A stretch of DNA of 64,000 bases from Hymenobacter psychrotolerans DSM 18569 (GCF_900142395.1 NZ_FRAS01000013.1:1-64000); one strand, 5' to 3'; positions 17,223-25,842 are shown, counted from the stretch's first letter. Numbers and translations: made by a program. The notes: a model not told the origin generated them from the sequence alone.

Positions 17223-18293
17223 CTATACCGTGTGCAGAATCACGTAGAGCGAGCCAGTCGAAATCACCAACCAGAGCAGGATGCCCAGCACGTAGGGCTT
17301 GATGCCCACCGAGCGCACCACCTTGGCCGACAGGCCCGCGCCGATGAAAAACAGCGTCACCGTGAGGCCGATTTTGGCCAGGTTCACCATCACCGGGCCC
17401 AGGGGCTTGGCGGCGGGCACGAAGGTGTTGAGCAGCATGGCGGCGATGAAGCCGAAGATGAAATAGGGAATTTTCACCTTGACGCCCTTCTGCTTGAAAA
17501 TCATGGCCGTGCCAATGGAAATCGGGATAATCCACAGGGCCCGGGCCAGCTTCACGGTGGTGGCTACTTCCAGGGCTTTATTGCCGTAGGCGGCCGCCGC
17601 GCCCACCACCGAACTGGTGTCGTGGATGGCAATGGCGCACCAAAGGCCGAACTGGTTCTGAGTCATGGCCAGCGCGTGGCCGATGGGCGGGAAGGCAAAC
17701 AGGGCCAGCGCGTTGAGCACGAACACCGTGCCCAGGGCCACCGACATCTCCTCGTCCTTGGCCCGCAGCACCGGCCCGATGGCCGCGATGGCCGAGCCGC
17801 CGCAAATGGCGGTGCCGCACGAAATCAGATGCACCACGTGCCGGCCCAGCCCCAACCACCGGCCCACCACCAGGCCCAGCAGCAGCGTGCCGAAGATGGA
17901 CACCACCGTGAACAGGATGCCCTCCTTGCCGGCCTGCACCGCCGCGTGGGCGTTCATGCCGAAGCCCAGCCCGATAACCGAGAACTGCAGCAGCTTGGCC
18001 GTGGCCTTTTTGGTTTGGGTAGTGAAGGGGTTGCCGATGGTCTGGGCCAGCACCAAGCCCAGGGCCAGGGCAATGGGCGGCGAGGCCCAGGGCGTGAGGC
18101 AGAACACGAAGAACAGCACGAACACCACCTGCTTCAGGGTGAAATCCTGCCCGAACAGCACGCGGGGCGTGTGCAGGTGGCGGAAGAAGCCGGTGGTTTC
18201 GTTGAATTCAGGAGCGGCCGGTTCCTGCGCCGGAGCGGGAGCGAGCGGCGAATCAGGGGCTTGCGGAGTTGCGGAATGAACCGGGAGTGCCAT
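17223..18293 (-). CDS. YeiH-family putative sulfate exporter (UPF0324)
   Basis: Polytopic inner-membrane protein of 356 residues with about ten hydrophobic segments. Family signatures CGTAICGGSAIAAIGPV and AIHDTSSVVGAAA are clear. A Pro/Ala-rich N-terminal extension of about 35 residues precedes the first helix. In E. coli yeiH is controlled by the LysR regulator YeiE, and here too a LysR gene lies directly upstream on the same strand. A role in exporting sulfite/sulfate or another anion is the family annotation; direct evidence is limited. Confidence 0.88.
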   Translation of the reverse strand: MALPVHSATPQAPDSPLAPAPAQEPAAPEFNETTGFFRHLHTPRVLFGQDFTLKQVVFVLFFVFCLTPWASPPIALALGLVLAQTIGNPFTTQTKKATAKLLQFSVIGLGFGMNAHAAVQAGKEGILFTVVSIFGTLLLGLVVGRWLGLGRHVVHLISCGTAICGGSAIAAIGPVLRAKDEEMSVALGTVFVLNALALFAFPPIGHALAMTQNQFGLWCAIAIHDTSSVVGAAAAYGNKALEVATTVKLARALWIIPISIGTAMIFKQKGVKVKIPYFIFGFIAAMLLNTFVPAAKPLGPVMVNLAKIGLTVTLFFIGAGLSAKVVRSVGIKPYVLGILLWLVISTGSLYVILHTV

Positions 18294-18369
18294 GAGCGGG
18301 AGGGGGTTGTTTCTGAGGCAAATATACGGCGACCCCTACGCAAAGGATTATCCAATCGTGTTATCCTGC

Positions 18370-18384
18370 ATAACCAAAAGTTAT
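18370..18384. promoter_or_regulatory. Candidate LysR-type operator (T-N11-A palindrome)
   Basis: ATAAC-CAAAA-GTTAT is a perfect 5 bp inverted repeat with 5 bp spacer and contains T-N11-A (18371-18383), the LysR box form. It sits 77 bases upstream of the yeiH-like start and between it and the LysR gene. A second imperfect dyad (GGATTATCC ... GTTATCC) overlaps 18346-18367. Confidence 0.45.
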
Positions 18385-18576
18385 TTATAGAATAGCTGAT
18401 TTTTGCATTCCCGCCAGTCTTGAGCCGCCCGGATGGCCGTGGCAGCAGTTGTTACGGCACCGGCAGACCTGTGCCATCGCCAATCTGCCGTTGGACGAAC
18501 CACCCGGTTCACCTCCTGCTGTATAAGTACAGCCGCTGCCAGCTGACACCGAATGGTTATCCGGCATCGCCAGCCT

Positions 18577-19488
18577 TTATTTGGCCCCCTTGAATTGCCC
18601 CTGCACGAAGCTCAGAAACCGCTGGGCCGGCCGGGCCAGCACCTGTCCCTGCACCCAGAGTGCCTCGAACTGCCGGGCCAGGTGCAGCCCTTTGATGGGC
18701 ACGATTTCGAGCAGTCCAGCCGCCAGCTCGCGGTCCAGGGCCCGGCGCGACACGAATCCCAGGGCCGCCGGCGCGGCTTCGAGGTAGCGCTTGATGGCTT
18801 CCGTATTGTCCAGGTAAAGGGCTACGGAAAGGCTGCTGAGCTTAATGTGCTGCGCCCGCAGAGCAAATTCGAGAATTTCCAGCGTGCCCGAGCCCCGCTC
18901 GCGCAACACCAGCGGGTGGGCCAGGGCCTCGGCCAAGGACAGCGGCGTGGCGAGCGGGGAACCGGGCGCGACGCGGCGCACGGCCACCAACTCGTCGGGC
19001 AGCAACGGCTCGTAGTGCAGGTCGTGGCTTTTGGTGCGGCCTTCTACAAAGCCCAAATCCAGCTCGCCGCGTAGTAGGGCATCGGCAATGCGCTCGGAAT
19101 TGGCGTTCAGGAACGAGAGCTGCACCTGCGGGTAGCGGGCCTGAAAGGCGGGCAGCAACCCCGGCAGCACGTACTGGGCCAAGGTGGTGCTGGCCCCCAG
19201 GCGCAGGCGGCCGGCGGCCTCTTCGGGGTCACGCAGGGCCAGGAGCTGGTCTTCGAGCTGCTGCTGGGCGGCGGCGGCGGCATCGGCGTGGGCGTGCAGC
19301 AGGCGGCCGGCCTCGGTGAGGCTCACGCGGTTGCCGCGCCGCTCCAACAGGCGCTGGCCGTACTGGGCTTCCAGCTCACGAATGTGCTTGGTGACGGCCG
19401 GCTGGCTCACAAACAGCTCCTGCCCGGCCTTGGTAAAGCTCAGATGCCGGGCCACGGTGGCAAATACGCGCAGACGAAAATCGGACAT
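18577..19488 (-). CDS. LysR-family transcriptional regulator
   Basis: 303 residues. The N-terminal winged helix-turn-helix (residues 1-60) shows FATVARHLSFTKAGQELFVSQPAVTKHIRELE, and the C-terminal effector-binding domain starts near 92 (LRLGASTTLAQYVLPGLLPAF). The sequence is of the CysB/CbbR-like group seen next to yeiH. The gene lies 283 bases upstream of yeiH on the same strand, and the gap holds a T-N11-A palindrome. It probably controls yeiH and the MBL/DUF202 genes, with the inducer unknown. Confidence 0.9.
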   Translation of the reverse strand: MSDFRLRVFATVARHLSFTKAGQELFVSQPAVTKHIRELEAQYGQRLLERRGNRVSLTEAGRLLHAHADAAAAAQQQLEDQLLALRDPEEAAGRLRLGASTTLAQYVLPGLLPAFQARYPQVQLSFLNANSERIADALLRGELDLGFVEGRTKSHDLHYEPLLPDELVAVRRVAPGSPLATPLSLAEALAHPLVLRERGSGTLEILEFALRAQHIKLSSLSVALYLDNTEAIKRYLEAAPAALGFVSRRALDRELAAGLLEIVPIKGLHLARQFEALWVQGQVLARPAQRFLSFVQGQFKGAK

Positions 19489-19576
19489 GGCGGCAAGGTA
19501 GGCAGTTTGCTATAACCTCGGGGCGGACCCTCCCCGCTCATTTCGGGCACTCATCCGCCCACCCTGCCAACGCCGC

Positions 19577-19711
19577 TTACCGAACCAGCTTCTCCAGCGC
19601 GGCCTTGAACTCGGGGGTGTAGTACGCGGCCATGCCGTCGTGGCAGGTGACCACCTGGCCGTCGGGGCCGATGATGACGGTGGCAAGAATGGAGTTGGAA
19701 TCGAATGGGGC
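19577..19711 (-). pseudogene. Thioredoxin/redoxin-like protein, C-terminal fragment
   Basis: Read on the minus strand, the frame gives FDSNSILATVIIGPDGQVV, TCHDGMAAYYTPEF and KAALEKLVR before a TAA stop at 19577-19579. This resembles the C-terminal third of a TlpA or AhpC-type redoxin (I-AT-IIGPDG-VV pattern). The N-terminal part with the CxxC site is missing, so it is a remnant of about 45 codons. Confidence 0.55.
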
Positions 19712-19773
19712 AGGCACTTCGGCTTTTCAGAGGCCGATATAGTACAGCGAGGCGAGGCCCAGCGAAAGCCTGA

Positions 19774-20040
19774 CGAAGCGGATACTACCTTCCCAAGGCG
19801 CTGGTTTACGCCGAGGTGCAGCAGGTTGATAGACACGAAGTAGGCGAGAAATTGGTCGGACGCATTTCGGAGTGGCAGACACAGGTGTTTCGGTGCGCCG
19901 GGCGGAGCCGTGCCGGCCGCCTCCCTTACCATCCAGACCAAACTCCTTATCTCTCCCTCAATGGTCTACACTCCGTCGGCGAGGTACGGCGTACGCTGGC
20001 GCAGTACCAGCAACGGCTCAAGTTACGGCCAACCAAATGA
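19774..20040 (+). pseudogene. Unknown protein, C-terminal fragment
   Basis: An open frame after a stop at 19771 reads YYLPKALVYAEVQQVDRHEV, GRISEWQTQVF, PYHPDQTPYLSL and NGLHSVGEVRR before TGA at 20038-20040. It has good codon character but no start other than an internal GTG (19816), so it is probably the 3' end of a larger gene. No family recognised. Confidence 0.35.
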
Positions 20041-20134
20041 GTGTAGTAAGCAGGTATAGGGTAACCAGAGCGTGACGCTGACGCAGCAGCATTAGCACAG
20101 CTTACTGCCCAACGTCCGTTCTAATTTGGCAAAG

Positions 20135-20177
20135 GGCGTTTAACCTTTGTACTAAACTTTTAACCAAGGCCACTATT
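20135..20177 (-). repeat. Right inverted repeat of the 11.7 kb element plus target duplication (ACTATT)
   Basis: 20135-20171 is the inverse of the left repeat (33 of 37 positions agree after removing the IS5-like insertion from the left arm). ACTATT at 20172-20177 duplicates 8439-8444. The bases just outside continue the DUF4236 gene in frame. Confidence 0.75.
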
Positions 20178-20867
20178 GGGCTTTGGCTTGTTCAGCTACT
20201 TCGGCCAAGTCACGCGCACGGAGGAAACCATCATCCCGAAGGTGGAAATTACCGCCTCCAGCGGCATCAAGATTCGGCAGCAGCCCGACCCAGAAGCTTC
20301 TGTGGTCGGCTCGGCGGTTTACGGTAGTCTGCTTCCCCTCACGGACAGCACCATGAACCATTGGTATGGGGTATCTACTGGGCAGTACGTCTCCAAAAAA
20401 TTCGCCCGCATTACCCGCGTTCCGGAAGTCAAACAATACCTGCGCTTAGACGATCAGCCTAGCTTATTCTGGACCGGTCTTGCCTTTTGCCTGGCGGCTG
20501 TGCTAGCCGCTTACATGTATCTGTCACGGGTTGACAAAAGGCGTCTGACACTGGAAATCAACTATGAGTTCAACGATGATTTAGCCCAGGTACACGCCGA
20601 CTTCCTGAAAGCCTTTGGCCAGATTTCCAATTCGCACAGAGTCTGGCAGTATTTGCACTCCGAACGTATCAACGACCGACGGCGCAATGCCGGGGCCAGT
20701 AATGCCATTTCGCGCATCGGCCTTGGGGGCGTTTCCTTAAATAGAAAGCCCTCCCGTCACTTGCAAACCAATGTTCCCATTCCGTATCTGGGTCTGCGCA
20801 ACACCGAACTATACTTTTTTCCTGAACGCTTGGTCATTCGTCGTAATAACCAATTCGCGGCCGTCTT
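20178..20867 (+). pseudogene. DUF4236 protein, 3' part (SH3-like domain and conserved C-terminal region), cut by Tn3 end
   Basis: Continues the gene whose 5' part is at 8077-8444: joining the two gives WGTLVLALLLGFGLFSYFG in one frame. It then shows an SH3-type segment (VEITASSGIKIRQQPDPEAS, then GSLLPL, HWYGV), a membrane helix (FWTGLAFCLAAVLAAYMYL), and a C-terminal region ending in NTELYFFPERLVIRRNNQF. The frame enters the Tn3 inverted repeat at 20868 and stops at the TAG inside GGGGTAG, so the native C-terminus is lost. The gene is thus broken twice, by two different elements. Confidence 0.75.
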
Positions 20868-20905
20868 GGGGTAGCACTAGAGTAGGAACAGAAATTCCCG
20901 CTAAG
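20868..20905 (+). repeat. Left 38 bp terminal inverted repeat of the Tn3-family transposon
   Basis: Begins GGGGTAGCACTAGAGTAGGA and ends TTCCCGCTAAG. It is the exact reverse complement of 32375-32412, and differs from the copy at 60137-60174 by one base (GGGGTA versus GGGGTC). Confidence 0.9.
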
Positions 20906-21098
20906 AGTATATAGTATATAATATATTAAATACTATGAATGTCGGTGCGGAAAAGCAGTTGGCAGCTTATATTATATTTCACTCAGCACGCGGGCCGAAA
21001 GAAGCGTTCGAAAAACCTTCCCGAAAACCGGTCCTCAAAACGCCGTTCTTAGTACCGGCACGGCCGGTAGCAAACTCGTTCGAGAAACAGTAGTTTTG
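20906..21098 (+). promoter_or_regulatory. Putative res site and promoter upstream of the tnpR unit
   Basis: About 190 non-coding bases between the left repeat and the first gene. An AT-rich dyad block (TATATAGTATATAATATA at about 20908) is followed by two copies of CGTTCGARAAAC (21005-21016 and 21077-21088). The second lies within the palindrome CTCGTTCGAG. TAGTTTTG at 21091-21098 fits the TAnnTTTG -7 box and ends three bases before ATG 21102. Position and repeats suit the resolution site where a serine resolvase acts and represses itself. Confidence 0.4.
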
Positions 21099-21101
21099 CG
21101 A

Positions 21102-21527
21102 ATGAGTATTCAACGCCTATACACTACCGAGCGTGTCGTGCGAGGTATCTATAAATTTCATCCTGATGCCATCTATCCTAAGGGAGGTAAAAGGATTATG
21201 AACTGTGAAGACAAGCTCAGAGAGCATTGTCATCGTTTCGCCGTGATTGCCATTGAGGGAGAATATTGTGTTGGCGTCATGCTCACGACTTCAGCAGGCT
21301 ACGGTAATATTGAAATGGCCCCTACGCATTTCGAAGCAGGGTTTTCGTTTGGTTTCCACGAAAAAAAGGGGTCGTACTTTGTCAATCAGCCACTGCAAAA
21401 GGTGTATGAGCTGGCAGAACTTGTTGGCATGCTGAGTGCCGATGGATTTAGGAAGGTGTCCGATCGTATGCATGGGCCGCCCGTAACATGGCGTGAACAC
21501 GTACAGAACACCTGCAAAGACCGATGA
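21102..21527 (+). CDS. Unknown protein upstream of and overlapping tnpR
   Basis: 141 residues, no signal peptide or membrane segment. Visible stretches include FAVIAIEGEYCVGVMLTTS and APTHFEAGFSFGFHEKKGSY, which suggest a mixed alpha/beta fold. No family recognised. Its stop overlaps the resolvase start (ATGA), so the two are translationally coupled and the gene is part of the transposon core. Its DNA is less GC-rich than the ars genes. It could be a regulator or toxin-like accessory of the transposon. I use ATG 21102 rather than the TTG at 21096. Confidence 0.6.
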   Translation: MSIQRLYTTERVVRGIYKFHPDAIYPKGGKRIMNCEDKLREHCHRFAVIAIEGEYCVGVMLTTSAGYGNIEMAPTHFEAGFSFGFHEKKGSYFVNQPLQKVYELAELVGMLSADGFRKVSDRMHGPPVTWREHVQNTCKDR

Positions 21528-22093
21528 GGGCCGCGATTTACGCCCGTGTCAGTACTAAGGACAAAGGGCAGACTAACGAAAACCAGCTACGGGAACTGCG
21601 GGACTTCGCGCGGCGGCTGGGCTACGCTATTTATAAGGAGTACACGGATCAGGAAAGCGGCGGCAACGCAGAACGTCCCCAGTTCCAACAATTGTTCGTG
21701 GATGCGCACCAGCGCCGTTTTGATGTAGTGCTATTCTGGGCGCTGGACCGCTTTAGCCGCGAGGGCGTAACCGAGACGCTCAATCACCTGCAGCGGCTCA
21801 CCGCCGTCGGGGTGCAGTTCAAGTCTTTCACCGAGCAGTACCTGGACAGCACGGGTTTATTCCGGGATGCCATCATTGGCTTTCTGGCCGCCATTGCCAA
21901 GCAGGAACGGGTACGTTTTTCGGAGCGCATTAAAACCGGGCAGGCGCGGAGCAGCAAAAAACCGGGCCGCCCCGCCCTGGCTCCGGAGATGATTGCCGAA
22001 TTACGCCGGCTGCGCAGCACGGGCCTAAGCTTTAAAAAGATTCAAGTGGCGACCGGCGTCCCCGTGGCGACGATGCACAAATACCTGGTGTAG
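21524..22093 (+). CDS. tnpR: Serine recombinase / Tn3 resolvase
   Basis: Site-specific recombinase of 189 residues that resolves cointegrates made during Tn3 transposition. Catalytic Ser10 with Arg8 is in the N-terminal IYARVSTKDK. The conserved QLRELRDFA, DQESGGNAERPQFQQL, FWALDRFSREGV and FLAAIAKQERVRFSERIKTG blocks follow. A C-terminal helix-turn-helix is in GLSFKKIQVATGVPVATMHK. Length is normal. It is convergent with tnpA (29 bases between stops). Confidence 0.93.
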   Translation: MRAAIYARVSTKDKGQTNENQLRELRDFARRLGYAIYKEYTDQESGGNAERPQFQQLFVDAHQRRFDVVLFWALDRFSREGVTETLNHLQRLTAVGVQFKSFTEQYLDSTGLFRDAIIGFLAAIAKQERVRFSERIKTGQARSSKKPGRPALAPEMIAELRRLRSTGLSFKKIQVATGVPVATMHKYLV

Positions 22094-22122
22094 TGACTCC
22101 GGTCGGTCTGCTATCCGCTCCG

Positions 22123-25100
22123 TTATTCTACAGGAACAAACCGCTCCTGCCAGTTTTCGGGGTTGCGCAACGGGCGCAACTGCCCCGCCGCAATGCTTTC
22201 GGGCAGCGTAAAATCGTAGCGGCCCAACATATTGACGTGCTCGTGCAACAGGGGCGACAGGCGCGCCACATCGTCCGGTAGTAGGGCCGCTTCCGTTGCT
22301 GGCCACTCTTGTAGGGCTTGCTGCAAATACCGCGTGTTCCATAGCACCAACGCATTCACCACCAGGCCCAAGGCTCCCAACTGGTCCTCCATGCCCTCCC
22401 GGTAGCGTTGGCGCAGCTCGCCCTTCTTGCCGTGAAAGACGGCCCGGGCCAGCGCGTGCCGACCTTCACCCCGGTTGAGTTGCACCAGAATACGCCGCCA
22501 GTACGCCTCATCGTGCACATAGGCCAGCAGGTAGAGGGTTTTCTCCACCCGCCCCAGCTCGGCCACCGCCCGCCCCAGACCCGAGAGGGAGCCGGCCCGT
22601 TGCAGGGTGCGCATGACGGCCGTAGCCTTGACCTTACCCAATTTGAGCGAACCAGCCAGCCGGAGCATATCGTCCCAGTGCTCCGAAATGAGCCGGGCAT
22701 TGATGACGTGACGACTCAACTCGTTGAGCGGACCATAGTCATCCTCTTTATGGAGACGCCAGAACCGCTGGTCCGGCAGATCGGCCAGCCGGGGGCTGAA
22801 GCGGAAGCCCAGCAGCGAAAAGAGCCCGAATACTACTTCGCTGAAACCGTGCGTATCGGCCATAATTTCGCGGGGGTCTAGGCTGGTTTGTTGTTCCAGC
22901 AGCCCAGCCAGAATAAACAAGGAGTCGCGCAGCGTGCCGGGAATGACAATGCCGTGGATGCCCGAGAACTGGTTGCTGGTGAAATTATAATAGGTAACCC
23001 CCCGCTGGGAGGCGAAGTACTTGCTGTTCCAGCCCGCGTAGATGGTGCGCACGGGCACGACGAAGCGCATCCCATCGGCGGAGGCCACCTCCCCGCCGCC
23101 CCAGGCCTGGGCCAGGGGCAACTGGGCTTGGCCGTCCACCAGCCGGGCATTGGCCGCCGTCAGGGTTTCGGCGCGCAGGTAGTTTTGCTGTACCCACGAG
23201 AGGCGGGGCAGCGTCAGGGCGGGCACATCGGCCCGCGCCACCGTTTTCAGCCCGATGTTGCAGGCCTGGGCCAGCAGTACGGCGCAGATGCTCAAGGGCA
23301 GGTCGGTCGCAGCGGTTTGCCCGTCGGCCACGTGCGTAAAGGCGCTGGCAAAGCCGGTGAAGGCCTCCACTTCCAGCAGAAGAGCGGCCAACTCGACCGG
23401 GGGCAACTTCTCCGCCAGCTGTTCGCGTAGGCGCGTCAGGCTGGCCAGCTCCTGCTGGGCCGCCAGCGGAGTCAAGGTAATGGACGGTTGACCGTCGATC
23501 TGCAGCAGTTGCAGGGCCGTATTCCGGGCCAGGTTAGCGCTTACTTCGGTATAGGCGGCATGCAGTTGCTGTTGCAGGCGGGCCAATTCTACGGCGGGGT
23601 CGATGGAGCGGTCCAGGGCACGGGCCACCGAATCCCGCGCCTCCGCCCAGGCCTCGCCCCGGAGCAATTCGGCGCGTGGGTCGCCAAACCGTTCGCTGCG
23701 CGGCACGAAGACTTCTCGGCGGCGCAGGGCCTGGTGCAGCCGGTCCAGCACGCACAGCGTGTACGCATGCGGGTTGACGTCCCCTTAGCCGGGAAAGACG
23801 CGCCGGGCCCAGCTTTTCGGAATAACCGCCACGGGGGCGGTGGCCCATTTAGGCCGGCCCCGACCGGGCTGCTCTTGCTGCTGTAAAAAGTGCCAGGCAT
23901 CAAGCAAGGACTTGGCCGACGGAGAGCCCTCGAAGACCAGGCCGCCGAGCAGTGCGGGCAGAAAGCGGCGAACCGTGGCGTAGCTGCCGGCCAGCACCTG
24001 GAGCATCGGGTCGTCCTCGCTGCTGGCCAGGTCCTGCACGGCATCGGCCGCCTCCCGGAGCGCGGTTTCGCCCAGGGTGCTGAGTACCCGCTGCCGCAGG
24101 GCCGCATCAGGTACCGTCTCGTCCAGCAGGATGCGCACGGCCTGTTGTAATAGCAGCGCGGCCTCGTCCAGGTCTTTGAGGGAGCGCAGCCGCTCGCGCC
24201 GCCGTTTCGCCTCCCCGCGCAGGGCCAATGCACTCATCAGCCCGTCAAACAATTCCAGAATGTCATCGGTAGCGGTGCGTTCCAGCGCCTGCACGAAAGC
24301 CAGCAATGTGGCGACCCGGCGTTCCGTCCCCATGCGCAAAAGCGGCTGGGCCCAGGCCAGCTGCGCGTGCCGGGCCATGCGCGCCAGGCGGGCTTCCGGC
24401 AGGTCGCTCAGGGGCACGTCGCCGACACCGAGGGCGCGAATCTGGTCTAGCCGTTGTAGCGCGGCGACCAGCGCGGGGGCGGAAACGCGGGTAGGGGACG
24501 TGCGCAATACTTCCAAGAGGGTGAGCCGCCCGCCGGGCAATACCACGAGCAAGGTCTCCAGGGCGTTCTGTTGCGTCGCATTCAACCGTGCAACCACCTG
24601 GCGGTAGATATGACGACCAGTGCGCTCACGCACCCGCGCAATGAGGCGGGCCAGCACCGTGACGCCGGGCAGTACCACGCGTAGGGCGACCAGGTGGGCG
24701 GTGGCCAGGTCAAACAACACGCTGGGGCGTACGGTGCTGGTGGTGACCTGTGCGTAGAGCCAGCGTGTAAGTCGAAACGCCTGTGCGGCTTCGAAGGGGA
24801 CATAGTGCAGGTAGGCCAGCACCGCCGTCTGGTGTTCGTACCATGTGCTGACGCGCTTACCGTACGCTGTCCACTCGGTGGGGTCGACCTGTAACTGTGC
24901 GGCCAGCGTCTCCACGACAACGGCCGGCACCTGGGTAGGTTCAGGCAGGAAGGTCCCCAAATAGCGTAGGGTGCCAAGTTGCACGGCACAGCCGAGCTGG
25001 TTGGGCCGGCGTCGTCGCCGGGCCACGAATGCCCGATCATCCGGGCTCAGGTAAAAGAAACGGGCCAACTGCTCGGGGCTGGGGTCGGCAAAGAAGCGTC

Positions 25101-25143
25101 CGTAGCGAGCGGCTTGCTCGTCACTCAGAAATTCTACCGGCAT
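22123..25143 (-). pseudogene. tnpA: Tn3-family transposase TnpA with an in-frame stop codon
   Basis: Full-length Tn3 transposase (about 1006 codons) that nicks the 38 bp ends and joins them to target DNA. The N-terminal DUF4158 region begins MPVEFLSDEQAARYGRF. The catalytic C-terminal half has DTHGFSEVVFGLFSLLGFRF and the conserved ending around LVLWNTRYLQQAL. A TAA at 23785-23787 interrupts it about 452 codons in; before and after it the same frame continues (RRVFPG stop GDVNPHAYTLCVLDRL). One substitution, for example AAA to TAA, would explain it. Unless suppressed, the element cannot move by itself. Start ATG at 25141-25143 is divergent from the ars unit. Confidence 0.9.
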
Positions 25144-25163
25144 ACGAAGAAGAAAGTAGGTGC

Positions 25164-25204
25164 GACGTAAACATACGTCATGCAATGTCGTATATTTGCG
25201 ACAT
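25164..25204 (+). promoter_or_regulatory. Candidate ArsR operator-promoter of the ars cluster
   Basis: ATGTCG-TATATTTG-CGACAT (25185-25204) is a perfect 6 bp inverted repeat whose 8 bp centre is exactly the Bacteroidota -7 consensus TAnnTTTG. A second inverted repeat GACGT-N6-ACGTC (25164-25179) lies just upstream. A repressor bound here would cover the promoter. It sits between the divergent tnpA and the first ars gene, 25 bases before ATG 25230. Confidence 0.6.
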
Positions 25205-25229
25205 ACTTCCTGCCTGGCTACCTGCTGCT

Positions 25230-25505
25230 ATGTCTTCCTCCCCTGATACGCCGGTTCATCCGTTGCTGCGCGTCGTGCTCGAACGGGTACTGCGCACCGA
25301 ATGCCTAGTGCTGGAAAGCCTGCGCCTGCAAACACAAGGCGGCTACAACGGCCTGCCGGGCGGGGGCGACGAGCAGCGGCTCAAAGCAGCTGAGCAGCGC
25401 GCATACCAACGTGCCGAAACCCTGCTTACCCAACTGCTGACGGCGACGGCAGTGCCTTCTACTTCCCCCGAACCACTTCCGGCTTCCTCCCATGACCTAC
25501 GCTAA
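25230..25505 (+). CDS. Small unknown protein, first gene of the ars unit
   Basis: 91 residues: an alpha-helical, Leu/Arg/Glu-rich body ([20 protein letters not shown] and [20 protein letters not shown]) followed by a Pro/Ser tail. One Cys and no metal motif. No family recognised. The ATG lies directly behind the presumed ArsR-controlled promoter, and the gene overlaps the start of arsR by 14 bases, so it would be translated with it. Similar short Arg/Glu-rich ORFs also occur beside Tn3 transposases, so it may belong to the transposon rather than to resistance. Confidence 0.55.
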   Translation: MSSSPDTPVHPLLRVVLERVLRTECLVLESLRLQTQGGYNGLPGGGDEQRLKAAEQRAYQRAETLLTQLLTATAVPSTSPEPLPASSHDLR

Positions 25506-25842
25506 AACCGCCGCCTTTACCGAAGAGCAGCAGCACTTGTCCCGCGTGGCCAAGGCCCTGGCCCACCCGGCGCGAGTGGCCATCATTCAGCTGCTGGCCA
25601 GCAAGCAGACCTGCATATCGGGTGATATCGCCGCTGAGTTGCCGCTCTCCCGCACCACCGTTTCCCAGCACCTGCAGGAGCTGAAAGCCCTGGATCTGAT
25701 ACGCGGTGAAATCGACGGCCTCACCGTCTGCTACTGCCTCAACACCGAGCTGCTGCAACGGGTCCACCAGCAGTTCACGGCCTTTTTCCTAGAAGCCACC
25801 AGCGGCGCGGCCTGCGGCCCCGACGATGCCTGCGCCTGCTAG
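25492..25842 (+). CDS. arsR: ArsR-family arsenic-responsive repressor
   Basis: 116-residue winged-helix repressor. The recognition region is [20 protein letters not shown], preceded by [20 protein letters not shown]. Cysteines at the HTH (QTC-ISG) and in the C-terminal CGPDDACAC tail could form an As(III) site like that of the C-terminal-cysteine ArsR group. Release from the operator upstream by arsenite would switch on the unit. It overlaps the preceding small gene and is followed by the DUF6428 gene after 40 bases. Confidence 0.9.
   Translation: MTYAKTAAFTEEQQHLSRVAKALAHPARVAIIQLLASKQTCISGDIAAELPLSRTTVSQHLQELKALDLIRGEIDGLTVCYCLNTELLQRVHQQFTAFFLEATSGAACGPDDACAC

Larger units (their letters stand above)
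19489..20134. other. Scarred region with gene remnants, no intact gene
   Basis: Between the LysR start and the right inverted repeat of the 11.7 kb element lie only fragments: the end of a redoxin-like gene on the minus strand (19577-19711) and the end of an unknown gene on the plus strand (19774-20040). The two abut at about 19712-19775, suggesting successive deletions. No promoter or RNA gene was recognised. Confidence 0.55.
8445..20171. mobile_element. 11.7 kb inserted element with 37 bp imperfect inverted repeats and 6 bp target duplication
   Basis: This block splits the DUF4236 gene. Both ends carry the same inverted repeat (GGCCTTGGTTAAAAGTTT then RGTACAAARGTTAA), and ACTATT is duplicated outside. 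Excision rejoins the gene in frame. Cargo is a LytS/LytTR pair, DUF305, two YncE-like proteins and a LysR-YeiH-MBL-DUF202 group. No intact transposase of its own was found; a truncated DUF4158/Tn3-type transposase start (10015) lies about 130 bases inside the left repeat and may be its remnant. The transposon family is not recognised from the repeats. Confidence 0.65.

Noticed and set aside
17211..18395. A 394-codon plus-strand frame opposite the YeiH-family gene
   Set aside because: Low-complexity His/Gln/Gly/Arg sequence, antisense to a clear transporter gene.
22198..22342. Extra small genes opposite tnpA
   Set aside because: Short frames without start signals, antisense to the conserved transposase sequence.
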